A DNA stretch of 64,000 bases from Planctomycetaceae bacterium. Lineage in GTDB: Bacteria; Planctomycetota; Planctomycetia; Pirellulales; Pirellulaceae. The DNA lies in the NCBI GenBank assembly GCA_002709045.1, contig PAPJ01000006.1:21995-85994 (forward strand). Reading direction: 5' to 3'. The position numbers and the translations under genes are program-made. Below the pieces are notes generated by a model. It worked only from the letters and a program-made list of their open reading frames with translations. It was not told where the DNA came from and did not search any database. Of this stretch, positions 1-9,404 are shown one piece after another (the first letter of the stretch is position 1; every line of letters begins with the position of its first letter).

Positions 1-1
1 A

Positions 2-1054
2 CGCGGCGAGTTTTATACTTCCTATACTCCATACCAACCGGAAGTAAGTCAGGGCAACTTACAGGTCATGTTTGAATACCAAACACTGATCTGCCAACTA
101 ACCGGAATGGATGTTTCCAATGCCAGTTTATATGACGGAGGCTCAGCAGCCGTCGAAGCGATGTTAATGGCAATTAACATCACTCGCAGAACGTCACGGG
201 TGATTGTTTTAGAGTCTGTCCATCCGGAATACAGACAAATTATCAAAACTTACTTCGCCACAATTGGTACAGAGGTGGTATCTGTTTCAGACAAAAGTCA
301 GCTTCTGGATGCTCTGGATGAAACAACCGCCGCCGTTCTTATCCAGTCACCAAACTTCTTTGGCAATCTTGAAGATGTCGCAACCATTGCCGAGCAAGTG
401 CACACAGTTGGCGCACTACTGGTATGCAGCGTCGATCCCATTAGTTTAGGGTTGCTTAAACGTCCGGGAGATGCCGGAGTCGACATCGTTGTGGCAGAGG
501 GACAATCTTTAGGTACTCCCCTGCTTTATGGCGGTCCTTATCTGGGAATCATGGCATGCCGCGAAGAATTTGTAAGACGACTTCCCGGTCGTATCGCCGG
601 TCAAACCGTGGATCAGGATGGAAAACGATGCTGGGTATTAACTCTACAGACTCGTGAACAACATATTCGCCGCGAAAAAGCTACAAGTAACATTTGCACC
701 AATCAGGGGCTATTTGCTTTACGCGCCGCTATCTATCTTTCAGTCATGGGGCCACAGGGAATGCAGGATGTCGCCAGTCTGTGTCTGCAAAAGGCACACT
801 ATGCTCAACGACAACTGACAAATCTGGAGCGGTTCGAGACTCTCAATGACCAACCTTTTTTCAAAGAGTTCGTTATTCGGGATAAACAGAATGACGTTGC
901 CGGACTACTGGAAAAAGCTGAAGATTTTAATATGCTGGCCGGAGTTGCTTTAGGACGCTGGTATCCCCAACTGCAGGACTGTCTGTTGATCGCAGTGACT
1001 GAAAAACGCACAGTCCGCGAAATTGACCAATTGGTGGAGATTCTTGGATCATGA
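2..1054 (+). CDS. gcvPA: glycine dehydrogenase (decarboxylating) subunit 1, 5' partial
   Basis: PLP-dependent P-protein alpha subunit of the glycine cleavage system; with subunit 2 it decarboxylates glycine and passes the aminomethyl group to lipoylated H-protein in the cytoplasm. The frame is open from base 2 and reads EFYTSYTPYQPEVSQG, a family signature, before the first ATG at 68. That ATG is therefore internal and the true start lies left of the window. About 350 of roughly 445 expected residues are present. Later conserved blocks include YGGPYLGIMACRE, IAGQTVD, LQTREQHIRREKATSNICTN and the C-terminal GVALGRWYP. The stop overlaps the gcvPB start by 4 bp (ATGA), which indicates translational coupling. 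The family assignment is secure. Confidence 0.96.
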   Translation, partial: RGEFYTSYTPYQPEVSQGNLQVMFEYQTLICQLTGMDVSNASLYDGGSAAVEAMLMAINITRRTSRVIVLESVHPEYRQIIKTYFATIGTEVVSVSDKSQLLDALDETTAAVLIQSPNFFGNLEDVATIAEQVHTVGALLVCSVDPISLGLLKRPGDAGVDIVVAEGQSLGTPLLYGGPYLGIMACREEFVRRLPGRIAGQTVDQDGKRCWVLTLQTREQHIRREKATSNICTNQGLFALRAAIYLSVMGPQGMQDVASLCLQKAHYAQRQLTNLERFETLNDQPFFKEFVIRDKQNDVAGLLEKAEDFNMLAGVALGRWYPQLQDCLLIAVTEKRTVREIDQLVEILGS

Positions 1055-2523
1055 GAAACAAACATGCCACGCAGTTGATATTTGAACTTTCCACAACCGG
1101 CCGAAGCGGAGTCGTGTTGCCCGAGTGCGATGTTCCGGTTGAGGATATTAAACAGCTTATTCCCGCCTCACTCTTGCAGTCCCAAAGACCAGCACTTCCA
1201 GAAGTTACCGAGCCTGAGGTGATACGTCACTTCACCAATCTTTCAACGCTTAATATGAGCGTTGATACACATTACTATCCGCTCGGTTCCTGTACTATGA
1301 AGTACAACCCCAAACGAAACGAGCGTATAGCGGCCTGGGACGGATTTGCACAACTACACCCCTACCAAAGCGAAGGCTCCTTACAGGGTATACTTCAACT
1401 ACTCTGTGATTTACAGCAAATGCTTGCTGAAATTAGTGGCTTACCCGCTGTTTCTCTGCAACCTGCTGCAGGTGCTCACGGTGAGTTAGCCGCCCTGATG
1501 GTCGCTGCTGCCTATTTCAGTGAACTTGGAGAAAAACGAACCAAGGTATTAGCGCCTGACAGTGCACATGGAACCAACCCGGCAAGTGCTCGAATGGCCG
1601 GATTCGATTTTATCACTATTCGCAGTCAGGCTGATGGACGAGTAGATCTCGAGCATTTAAAGGAAAATCTAGGTGACGATACCGCAGTCTTCATGATCAC
1701 AAACCCCAGCACACTGGGATTGTTTGATGATCAGGTCGAAATGATCGCAGAGCTTGTGCACAATACCGGAGGATTAATTTATCTCGACGGCGCAAATATG
1801 AACGCAATTCTTGGAATTACACGTCCGGGAGATTTTGGGGCGGACATGATGCACTTCAATCCTCACAAAACATTTAGTGGACCTCATGGAGGTGGTGGTC
1901 CTGGTGCCGGACCAATCTGTGTAACTGAAACATTAAGGCCGTATTTACCCAGTCCTGCCGTCTCTTTCTGCGAGGAAACTCAGACCTACTATCTTGATCA
2001 AGGTTCCGAAAAATCGATCGGTCGAGTACGTTCATTTTTTGGGAATGTTGGCGTTTTAGTACGAGCCTACTGCTATATCAGAACGCATGGTCCGGATGGT
2101 TTGAAACGGGTTTCTGAAACCGCTGTGCTTAATGCCAATTATCTGCTTAGTCTGGTAAAGGAATTTCTCGAGGTTCCTCATGGTGACCGCTGTATGCATG
2201 AATTTGTTGCCAGCGCAATGCCGGTTCGGGAAGCAACTGGTTTGAAACAGCCGGCCATGGATATTGCCAAGCGATTGCTTGATTACGGATTTCATCCTCC
2301 TACCGTTTACTTCCCACTAACGGTAGCCGAAGGAATGATGATGGAACCAACCGAAACCGAAAGCAAGCAAACACTAGATGCCTTTGCTGAAACGCTAAGA
2401 GCCATTGTTGAGCAATCAGCTGAGACACTTCATAATGCTCCCCATACTACAGGTATCCGTCGCCCCGACGAAGTGATGGCTGCCAGACAACCAATAGTGA
2501 AATGGACAAAGACCGCCGACTAA
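1051..2523 (+). CDS. gcvPB: glycine dehydrogenase (decarboxylating) subunit 2
   Basis: P-protein beta subunit, 490 residues, the usual length for the split bacterial and archaeal form. It carries the PLP Schiff-base lysine at about residue 273 in NPHKTFSGPHGGGGPG. The substrate-binding blocks YYPLGSCTMKYNPK (about 76-89) and DSAHGTNPASA (about 170-180) are also visible. It works as an alpha2-beta2 enzyme with GcvPA. The ATG overlaps the gcvPA stop, and its own 3' end overlaps the following ligase gene by 22 bp, so the three genes form a tight operon. The partner genes gcvT and gcvH are not in the window and may lie to the left. Confidence 0.97.
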   Translation: MRNKHATQLIFELSTTGRSGVVLPECDVPVEDIKQLIPASLLQSQRPALPEVTEPEVIRHFTNLSTLNMSVDTHYYPLGSCTMKYNPKRNERIAAWDGFAQLHPYQSEGSLQGILQLLCDLQQMLAEISGLPAVSLQPAAGAHGELAALMVAAAYFSELGEKRTKVLAPDSAHGTNPASARMAGFDFITIRSQADGRVDLEHLKENLGDDTAVFMITNPSTLGLFDDQVEMIAELVHNTGGLIYLDGANMNAILGITRPGDFGADMMHFNPHKTFSGPHGGGGPGAGPICVTETLRPYLPSPAVSFCEETQTYYLDQGSEKSIGRVRSFFGNVGVLVRAYCYIRTHGPDGLKRVSETAVLNANYLLSLVKEFLEVPHGDRCMHEFVASAMPVREATGLKQPAMDIAKRLLDYGFHPPTVYFPLTVAEGMMMEPTETESKQTLDAFAETLRAIVEQSAETLHNAPHTTGIRRPDEVMAARQPIVKWTKTAD

Positions 2524-3269
2524 ATCTTAAGTCGATCTTATTGGTAGAAAATGCACCAACGACTGGCTCGTGGAATATGGCCGTCGATGATGCGTTGCTC
2601 GATTCCACATTGCCGACACAGACTGCAATTCTACGCTTCTACCGGTGGGCTCCCGCATGCCTTTCGCTAGGCTATTTCCAGTCTTCACAACAGCGTCAAG
2701 ACCATCCAGAATCCAGTGATATTGATTGTGTCAGACGTGCCAGCGGTGGCGGAGCAATTATCCATGACCAGGAACTGACCTATAGTTTTGTTTTTCCGTC
2801 TCTGGGATTAACAAGTTCTGAAATTAGCGGAGTCTACGATCTCTTTCACGACTCACTCATCAGCGTTTTTGAAAAACTGGGGATCCATGCCGGAAAATGC
2901 CTGGATCCATCAAAAGTCGATATAAAAAATCAGGAATTTCTCTGTTTTCTAAGACACTCATCCGGTGACGTTCTGCTCAATAATGCAAAAATCGTAGGAA
3001 GTGCCCAACGCAGAAATAGAAATCAGGTACTACAGCATGGTAGTATTCTGCTTAAAAAATCAAAATTTGCACCCGAATTACCCGGCATTCTTGAACTCAC
3101 AGGTGTAGACCTTACCTCACTATCCTGGGTCAACGATTGGTTGGAAGAACTCACCCGTAGATTCCGGTGCCAACTGTCCAATTATGCACTCTCACACAGT
3201 CAACTTAAAGCCGCACACAAAATAGAAGCCAACCGCTTCCTAAATCCGGATTGGCTCGATAAGAGATAA
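2502..3269 (+). CDS. lipoate-protein ligase / octanoyltransferase family protein (LipM/LplA-like)
   Basis: Biotin/lipoate A-B protein ligase fold, 255 residues. Visible hallmarks are WNMAVDDALL near the N-terminus, RRASGGGAIIHDQELTYSFVF (lipoyl-binding RRxxGGG motif, about residues 77-97), CFLRHSSGDVLLNNAKIVGSAQRR with the catalytic-type lysine, and the LQHGSILL strand. Enzymes of this family attach octanoate or lipoate to the lysine of H-protein and 2-oxoacid dehydrogenase E2 domains. Its position directly after gcvPB, overlapping by 22 bp, fits lipoylation of the glycine cleavage H-protein. Whether it is an octanoyltransferase (LipM), an amidotransferase (LipL) or a ligase (LplA) cannot be settled from the sequence alone. 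The start at 2502 keeps the whole N-terminal block; the next in-frame ATG would remove it. Confidence 0.88.
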   Translation: MDKDRRLNLKSILLVENAPTTGSWNMAVDDALLDSTLPTQTAILRFYRWAPACLSLGYFQSSQQRQDHPESSDIDCVRRASGGGAIIHDQELTYSFVFPSLGLTSSEISGVYDLFHDSLISVFEKLGIHAGKCLDPSKVDIKNQEFLCFLRHSSGDVLLNNAKIVGSAQRRNRNQVLQHGSILLKKSKFAPELPGILELTGVDLTSLSWVNDWLEELTRRFRCQLSNYALSHSQLKAAHKIEANRFLNPDWLDKR

Positions 3270-3600
3270 ACCCAAAAAACACCCCTCAGGGGAGGGGGTG
3301 ATATTTGACCCTAAGGGTGGGTTCTGATAGGTTTGAGTGATAGGCAAATGTAATTTTGCTCAGATTATTTGAAAAAGACTATATAAGTAAATTAGAGTAG
3401 GCGATTTGAAATACTAACTACAAATTGTCCGCTAATTTTGAAATAAATTCACCACAGTCGTTTTTTTATTTTCTTAGGACTGTAGTGAGCGAATAATTAC
3501 CACAGTAATTAAACCATATTCGCGATCATACTGAAATTGATAAGCCATATTCCGACTCGGACTTTTATTATTATCTGGCAAATCTATTAACTGGTGATCG
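3270..3600. other. intergenic region, no gene seen
   Basis: AT-rich spacer of 331 bases between the gcv operon and the FHA gene. Two short hairpins lie just after the ligase stop: CACCCCTC with an imperfect partner at 3281-3300, and ACCCT/AGGGT near 3310-3320. Neither is followed by a T run, so they are not convincing Rho-independent terminators. No coding potential or RNA gene was recognised. Confidence 0.5.
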
Positions 3601-4287
3601 ATGAAGGCCAAATTAAAAGTACTTAAAGGCCCCAGTGAGGGCAAAGAAATAAGCATTCCTGTAGCCAAATTCTTTATCGGCCGCGGGGAAGATTGTCATT
3701 TGCGCCCAAAAAGTGATGCCATTAGCCGACATCACTGTGCGATCATTGTTTCTGATTCTCAGGTTGCAATTAAAGATTTTGGAAGCAAAAACGGAACTTT
3801 TTTAAATAATCAACGGATCGAGAATGTAGCGATTCTCAATAATGGCGACCAACTGGTGGTTGGCCCACTCTCGTTTGAAGTCGTTCTTGACCATAGCTTA
3901 GGTGGAACGAAAAAGCCGAAAATTCAGGGTATAGCAGACGTTGCTGAGCGAAGTGCTGGTAAAGCAAGAGAAATTGACAGCCAGGACGATGATAGTATTG
4001 CAGGCTGGCTGGAGGAATCACTGTTTGCCGATTCTGATATGAATGCATCAGACACCGTAACACGACAGTTTGTTCTTGAAGACACGGGAACCTTTGAAAA
4101 ATCTGAAGATTCAGCTGAAACTAACGACACTTCGGAGGAATTGAAAGACCCTGAGAATCCGGAAGACTCTGAAAAATCTAATAAACGCAAAGCAATAAAA
4201 CTTCCCGAACCAATCGCTATGAAAGAAGAATCGGAGGATTCCACCGCTGCTGCTTCCGATATGCTTCGTCGGTACTTCAATCGATAA
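3601..4287 (+). CDS. FHA domain protein with acidic tail
   Basis: 228 residues. The first 95 or so form a forkhead-associated phosphothreonine-binding domain: FFIGRGEDCHLRP, ISRHHC, DFGSKNGTFLNNQRI and LNNGDQLVVGPLSFEV match the conserved GR, SxxH and NG elements. The rest, about residues 100-215, is low-complexity and rich in Glu, Asp and Ser, probably disordered, ending in a short MLRRYFNR tail. The role is presumably phosphopeptide recognition downstream of Ser/Thr kinases, which are abundant in planctomycetes, but no kinase is adjacent. No signal peptide is seen, so it should be cytoplasmic. Confidence 0.88.
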   Translation: MKAKLKVLKGPSEGKEISIPVAKFFIGRGEDCHLRPKSDAISRHHCAIIVSDSQVAIKDFGSKNGTFLNNQRIENVAILNNGDQLVVGPLSFEVVLDHSLGGTKKPKIQGIADVAERSAGKAREIDSQDDDSIAGWLEESLFADSDMNASDTVTRQFVLEDTGTFEKSEDSAETNDTSEELKDPENPEDSEKSNKRKAIKLPEPIAMKEESEDSTAAASDMLRRYFNR

Positions 4288-4583
4288 TTCTCTAGAAATC
4301 GCTTTGTCCCTGTTTGCTTGGACTCTGAAACGGCTGCATATGCGCGTTTTTTGATATTAAAAGTAACGTCATAACCGGAAATATCCCGTAAACAGTAATC
4401 TTTGCTCAAAACGTAAACTTTGACAAAACCATCCAGTTTTCCTAACCGGTACAGTTTTTCTTTTTTATCTGTCCTACCTAACAGGAAAACATGTGGAATC
4501 ATTTGAGTACCCGCCAGTTCACAGGCTTAAAGCTGACGGGTACAAAGCGAATCCTATCAAATATAAATAAGGGAGAGAGTCAA

Positions 4584-4811
4584 ATGAATTACACAGATAC
4601 AAAAGATATGCTGGGCAATGACACAGCAACCGTAATGGAAGAGAAAAGTCGGCGTCGAAAGATCGACCCTACAACATGTGAACGTGACTATTCAAATGAC
4701 GAGCGTGAATTCATGCAGGCATTGGAACAGTACAAGCGTCAGAGTGGACGTAACTTCCCAACTTGTAGTGAAATTCTGGAAGTAGTACGCGGACTGGGCT
4801 ACAGCAGATAA
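4584..4811 (+). CDS. small conserved hypothetical protein, 75 aa
   Basis: The ATG at 4584 is preceded by a strong Shine-Dalgarno (GGGAGAG, 4571-4577). An in-frame upstream extension from 4491 has no such site and low-quality sequence, so it was not used. The protein ends in an alpha-helical block with REFMQALEQYKRQSGR, FPTCSEILEVVRGLGY. From memory, short proteins with this ending (FPTxSEVLEVxRxLGY) recur in planctomycetes. No enzymatic motif, signal peptide or membrane segment is present. The function is unknown; it could be a small regulatory or nucleic-acid-binding protein, but nothing in the sequence proves that. Confidence 0.82.
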   Translation: MNYTDTKDMLGNDTATVMEEKSRRRKIDPTTCERDYSNDEREFMQALEQYKRQSGRNFPTCSEILEVVRGLGYSR

Positions 4812-5092
4812 TGCTATCTATATCCTGATGAGGACTACGCCGGAAAATCTCAATCCCATCTGGTCGGCAATAAACAACGTCCGTCTTCTCAAAAAACTGC
4901 CCGGCAAATTATTACTGACGTTTACGTTTAGATTTGCTTGTCTGTCAAAAGGAGAAACAAGGAAACAATAATCCAAGTGACCTTGTTAGAGCCTTATAAA
5001 ACCGCTAATCTTCCACTCCAACTGCATTCGTTGCGGTAGTTCGGAGTGCTTATCGAGAAATAAATCTGGATAGGTTAGAAGAGGTTGCCCAA

Positions 5093-5854
5093 ATGGATTA
5101 CCCCCGTAGAAATAGTACAAAATTATTCACTATCATCACAAACCGCTCCATTTTATGGGTGTTTATTGCGTTATCACTCTTGCAGACCGGTTGTGGCATC
5201 ACCGCCAATGGCTGGAATGCTGAAGGTGTTAAACTATATGAAACGGGACACTTTCCCGAAGCAATTGAGCGATTTCAGTATGCGTTAGGCACCGATGAGC
5301 AGAATGCTGATGCTTATTACAATATGGCAGTCACGTACCATCAGATGGGGCTCAAAAGTAATGATCAGGGATTCCTGACCGAATCTGAAGCTCTCTACAA
5401 CCGGTGTCTGGATTTTGATGGAGATCATACCGACTGCCATCGTGGTCTCGCCGTCTTACTTGCGCATACCGATCGCAAAGACAAAGCCCTTTCTCTATTA
5501 AATAACTGGGCTCAGGACAAACCACATCTGTCTGCTGCGAAAGTAGAGCTTGCCAGACTGCATCAGGAGTTGGGTGATATACAAACTGCTCGTATTCAAT
5601 TGGAAAAAGCATGTTCAATCGACAGAAATGACGCTCGTGCCTGGAAAGCACTGGCTGCCCTGAATGAATCCGAAGGACGTACTGAGATTGCCCTGGCTCA
5701 GTACCAACGATCATATTTACTAGATAATCAGCAAACGCAGCTACCTGGTCGGATTGCCTCACTTAACCAACAAATTCGTACAGGTGTTAGTTCGCCGAAC
5801 GTTAACACCAACCCACGTGTTGCAAACCAAAATATCTCTCGCGGACGTTATTAA
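5093..5854 (+). CDS. TPR repeat lipoprotein
   Basis: 253 residues. The N-terminus is charged, then hydrophobic (WVFIALSLLQTGC), ending in a lipobox-like site with Cys at about residue 34, which suggests a membrane-anchored lipoprotein. The remainder contains tandem tetratricopeptide repeats: GVKLYETGHFPEAIERFQYAL, ADAYYNMAVTYHQMG, AKVELARLHQELGDIQTARIQLEKA and ARAWKALAALNESEGRTEIALAQYQRS. It is likely a protein-interaction scaffold at the envelope; the partner is unknown. It stands alone upstream of serC on the same strand. Confidence 0.85.
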   Translation: MDYPRRNSTKLFTIITNRSILWVFIALSLLQTGCGITANGWNAEGVKLYETGHFPEAIERFQYALGTDEQNADAYYNMAVTYHQMGLKSNDQGFLTESEALYNRCLDFDGDHTDCHRGLAVLLAHTDRKDKALSLLNNWAQDKPHLSAAKVELARLHQELGDIQTARIQLEKACSIDRNDARAWKALAALNESEGRTEIALAQYQRSYLLDNQQTQLPGRIASLNQQIRTGVSSPNVNTNPRVANQNISRGRY

Positions 5855-5969
5855 ACCGCAAAATTCCTCAAAGCTGCAAAACTTTCGGGTGTATACAGAG
5901 TGGCGAATTAGGCCTAAAATCGCGGTTTAACCGAGATGGATTCTCCTCGCTTACTGTAAGCCCCTAACG

Positions 5970-7070
5970 ATGACAACAGCAGACCGCTCTTACAATTTCA
6001 GTGCTGGCCCGGCCACGATTCCGCTCAAAGTACTACAGCAAATCCAACAGGAGTTACTGAACTTTAACGGCTGTGGTGCGAGCATCATGGAAATCAGCCA
6101 CCGCAGTGCCACTTTTATCGAAGTCCTCGATTCCGCTCGTGCTGGAATCAAACAGTTGCTGGGAATTAGCGACTCGCACGAAGTACTTTTCCTTCAGGGT
6201 GGTAGCCGTCTTCAATTCTCCATGATCCCTATGAATCTTTTGCGGACTGGCGAAGACCGAGCTAATTACATTGTCTCCGGGGCGTGGAGTCAGAAAGCGT
6301 ATGACGAAGCGTTAGCCACCGGTAATATCGATCTTATCTGGAACGGAGCAAAGTCCAACTTTACTACGCTACCTACATCGGCCGACCTATCGCTATCAGA
6401 TAATTCAGCGTTTTTATACTACGCCTCGAATGAGACAATTCATGGGATTCAATTTCACAAACCACCTGAAGTAAATAACACTCCACTGGTTTGTGATGCC
6501 TCATCCGACTTTCTTTCCAGACCGATCGAAATGCAATGTCATGGTATTGTTTATGCCTGTGCTCAGAAAAATGCCGGACCGTCAGGAGTCACAATCGTAC
6601 TGGTTCGCAAAGATCTGCTAGACCGAAGTTCAGATGACCTTCCCGGATACCTAAACTTCAAAAATCATGCTGAACAAAAATCAATGTTTAACACGCCACC
6701 GACGTTCGGAATCTATGTCATTGATTTGATCTGTAAGTGGTTACTGAATGATATGGGCGGGTTATCGCAAACGGCTGAATACAATCAGGGCAAAGCAAAT
6801 CTCATCTACGACATCATAGATGAATGCAGTGAAATGTATCTGGGGCATGCTGAACGCGAACATCGTTCAAAAATGAACATTGCATTTAACCTTCCTAATG
6901 AAGAATTGACCACTAAATTCATCGATCAGGCGGGGCAACAAGGACTAATGAGTCTAAAAGGACATCGCAGCGTCGGAGGTATTCGTGCTTCGCTCTACAA
7001 TGCTATGCCGCGAGAAGGAGTTCTGGCTCTTCGCGATTTCATGAAGTCATTCTATACTCAAAATAGCTAA
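5970..7070 (+). CDS. serC: phosphoserine aminotransferase
   Basis: Class V PLP aminotransferase converting 3-phosphohydroxypyruvate and glutamate to phosphoserine and 2-oxoglutarate; a homologous activity serves vitamin B6 synthesis. It has 366 residues, the normal length. Hallmarks are YNFSAGPATIP at the N-terminus, MEISHRS, FLQGGSRLQFSMIPMNL, the PLP lysine at about residue 200 in YACAQKNAGPSG, and NTPPTFGIYV. The gene is followed 74 bp later on the same strand by serA, the preceding step of the same pathway. Confidence 0.97.
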   Translation: MTTADRSYNFSAGPATIPLKVLQQIQQELLNFNGCGASIMEISHRSATFIEVLDSARAGIKQLLGISDSHEVLFLQGGSRLQFSMIPMNLLRTGEDRANYIVSGAWSQKAYDEALATGNIDLIWNGAKSNFTTLPTSADLSLSDNSAFLYYASNETIHGIQFHKPPEVNNTPLVCDASSDFLSRPIEMQCHGIVYACAQKNAGPSGVTIVLVRKDLLDRSSDDLPGYLNFKNHAEQKSMFNTPPTFGIYVIDLICKWLLNDMGGLSQTAEYNQGKANLIYDIIDECSEMYLGHAEREHRSKMNIAFNLPNEELTTKFIDQAGQQGLMSLKGHRSVGGIRASLYNAMPREGVLALRDFMKSFYTQNS

Positions 7071-7144
7071 TTCATGAATCACAGGCCTGGAATTGACAAA
7101 TCTATTCGGGCTTATCGAGTTTCAAAATAAGTTCAATCAAAACT

Positions 7145-8770
7145 ATGCCTAAAATTATCATTCTCGATAACATCGCGCAGGAAGGTCTCGACCTTTTAGA
7201 ACATTCCGATAACATCGAATTTGTTGTTAAAACCGGTCTAAAAGGTGAAGATCTTAAAACAGCACTGCAACAAGCAGACGGGGCTATTTGTCGTAGTGGA
7301 GTTAAACTGTCTGAGGATGTACTGCAGGATAACACCCGTTTAAGAGTCATCGTGCGGGCGGGTGTAGGAACTGACAACATCGACAAATCTGCAGCGACTC
7401 GTCAGGGGATCATCGTAATGAATACCCCAACCGGTAATACCTTTAGTACCGCCGAACATACCATGACTTTAATGCTGGCACTAAGCCGTAACGTGGCACC
7501 GGCATTCCAAAGTCTACGGGAAGGCCGCTGGGATCGTAAAAACTATATGGGTTCTCAACTTTCCGGAAAATCACTAGGCATCGTTGGTCTGGGGCGTATC
7601 GGTCAGGAAGTTGCCAAACGGGCGCAGGCATTTCAAATGAACATTCTGGGGTTTGATCCCTTCCTCACTGCCGAACAAGCAACCAAATTAGGCGTTGAAT
7701 TGTGTGACACGGTCGACCAAATGTTACCCCGCCTGGACTATCTCACTGTACATACCCCGCTTACACCGCAAACCGAAGGACTAATCGGCGTCAAACAGTT
7801 GTCACTATTAAAACCCGGAGCACGCCTGATTAACTGTGCTCGTGGAGGTATCTACAATGAAGCTGCTCTGGCACAGGGACTGGACCAGGGTATTCTGGCC
7901 GGAGTTGCACTCGATGTGTTTGAAGCCGAGCCTTGTACTGACAGTCCACTTTTCCACAAAGACGGGGTTATCTGTACTCCGCATCTGGGAGCATCGACCG
8001 AAGAGGCTCAAACACAAGTCGCGGTGGAAGCGGTAGAACTTGCTGTTAACTTCCTCACGACAGGGGCTGTCAGACATGCTGTCAACGTGGCCACAGTGGA
8101 TCCTAAAACGTTAAAGTCCCTTGCTGGATATCTGGAACTGTCTTACAGAATGGGAATCTTCCTTGACCAATGGGATGAAGGTGGAGTGCAATCTGTCAAA
8201 ATTGAATACCGTGGTCATATCGCCGAAGAGGATACTAAACTACTAACCGCTTCCCTATGTGCCGGTCTCTTAAAAGAAGCTCTGGACGCCTCGGTCAATA
8301 TCGTTAATTCTCAGGTACTCCTAAAAGAACGAGGCATTGAAGTTAGCGAATTCCATTCCAGTGAAATGGGTGCATTTGCGTCATCGATGACGGTGACTCT
8401 CAAAACCGATAAAGGTACATACACGGCGGGCGGTACCGTCTTTGGAAAGAATATGCCTCGCTTAATTCGACTCGACGACATGCGTCTTGAATCTTACTTG
8501 GACGGCAATATGTTAATTTTCGTACACGACGACCTGCCGGGAATTATCGGAAACATGGGAACTACATTGGGAACCCATAAGATTAATATCGCTCAAATGT
8601 CTGTCGGACGGCCGATTACAGCACAACCTGGAGGACATGCTATTGGAGTACTCAATCTGGACAGTATCCCTACCTCTGAAGTAACAGCTGATTTGGCGTC
8701 CCAAGAAGGAATTACCTCGGTGAAAAGCATCGAATTGCCCTCGGCTGGTGAAAAACCACCCTGGGTCTAA
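7145..8770 (+). CDS. serA: D-3-phosphoglycerate dehydrogenase (long form with ACT domain)
   Basis: NAD-dependent oxidation of 3-phosphoglycerate, the committed step of serine synthesis. At 541 residues it is the long form. It has a 2-hydroxyacid dehydrogenase catalytic and nucleotide-binding part (GLGRIGQEVAKRA, NCARGGIYNEAAL with the catalytic Arg, and CTPHLGASTEEAQ with the catalytic His), an intervening domain around residues 320-455, and a C-terminal ACT domain beginning LIFVHDDLPGIIGNMGTTLG. The ACT domain is the usual site of serine feedback inhibition in this enzyme. Pairs with serC upstream. Confidence 0.97.
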   Translation: MPKIIILDNIAQEGLDLLEHSDNIEFVVKTGLKGEDLKTALQQADGAICRSGVKLSEDVLQDNTRLRVIVRAGVGTDNIDKSAATRQGIIVMNTPTGNTFSTAEHTMTLMLALSRNVAPAFQSLREGRWDRKNYMGSQLSGKSLGIVGLGRIGQEVAKRAQAFQMNILGFDPFLTAEQATKLGVELCDTVDQMLPRLDYLTVHTPLTPQTEGLIGVKQLSLLKPGARLINCARGGIYNEAALAQGLDQGILAGVALDVFEAEPCTDSPLFHKDGVICTPHLGASTEEAQTQVAVEAVELAVNFLTTGAVRHAVNVATVDPKTLKSLAGYLELSYRMGIFLDQWDEGGVQSVKIEYRGHIAEEDTKLLTASLCAGLLKEALDASVNIVNSQVLLKERGIEVSEFHSSEMGAFASSMTVTLKTDKGTYTAGGTVFGKNMPRLIRLDDMRLESYLDGNMLIFVHDDLPGIIGNMGTTLGTHKINIAQMSVGRPITAQPGGHAIGVLNLDSIPTSEVTADLASQEGITSVKSIELPSAGEKPPWV

Positions 8771-8793
8771 ATCATGTGACAACTTCCGTCAGA

Positions 8794-9174
8794 CTACCGC
8801 GGGTTAACAGGACGAAAGCTGGCAGTCACTGAACCCACCCCCTTGTAGTTGGGGAAGGTCTGTTCAAGACCAAGTGCTGTCACGCTTTGATAGGCTTTCT
8901 CAGTCATAGCACATAAAGCCAGCCGACCACCCCTTTGTTCAATTTTGTCTTTCAGCAGTATCAGCTGTCGCATCAATCTTGCCGGTAAATAAAGAATTAA
9001 TTCCAGGTTAACTATGACACGCATAAAAAATGAGCGACGCACAATCACATCAATTAACTCTGCTAAGTCGACGGGCGTATCAGCAATGTCATCAACGGGT
9101 ACATCCAAAGTCAAACACAACCAGTCACCCTGATGATGAGAATCGACGGTCCAACCTGGTGATATTTCCTGCAT
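8794..9174 (-). CDS. STAS-domain protein (anti-sigma-factor-antagonist-like)
   Basis: 126 residues, convergent with serA. The C-terminal part has the STAS pattern: a hydrophobic strand, a helix, IEQRGGRLALCAMTEKAYQSVTALGLEQTFPNYKG, like SpoIIAA/RsbV-type proteins. In the family the segment before the first helix normally has a phosphorylatable serine (xSSGLG). Here the corresponding stretch is ILYLPARLMRQL, with no Ser or Thr. The protein is therefore probably a phospho-independent STAS module. Its partner is unknown, and no anti-sigma kinase or sigma factor is adjacent. Confidence 0.72.
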   Translation of the reverse strand: MQEISPGWTVDSHHQGDWLCLTLDVPVDDIADTPVDLAELIDVIVRRSFFMRVIVNLELILYLPARLMRQLILLKDKIEQRGGRLALCAMTEKAYQSVTALGLEQTFPNYKGVGSVTASFRPVNPR

Positions 9175-9404
9175 CTCGTTCTCTAATTCTGCTATCTTCT
9201 TGCTGTTAAAGAAAAGTGACCGGAATACTAATAAAATCGACAGCTCACCGTCAATGCGGAGTTTTCCAGGTACGACTCATTGCGTTTCAGTGGTTCCAAG
9301 TGTTAAGCGTCGCGGATATGATAACGAGTTGTTCCTCTATGCATGCCTATTGCATCAGGGAATCTTTTCATCGTTTCTAAAAAAAAGCCTTCGACGACGA
9401 ACCA

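Noticed and set aside
3924..4502. Long minus-strand ORF opposite the FHA gene
   Set aside because: Its Ser-rich sequence is an antisense shadow of the acidic tail of the FHA protein.
4825..4845. Hammerhead-ribozyme-like core (CTGATGA ... GGAAAA)
   Set aside because: The base before GAAA is G, not the C required to close stem II, and the flanking helices cannot be formed.
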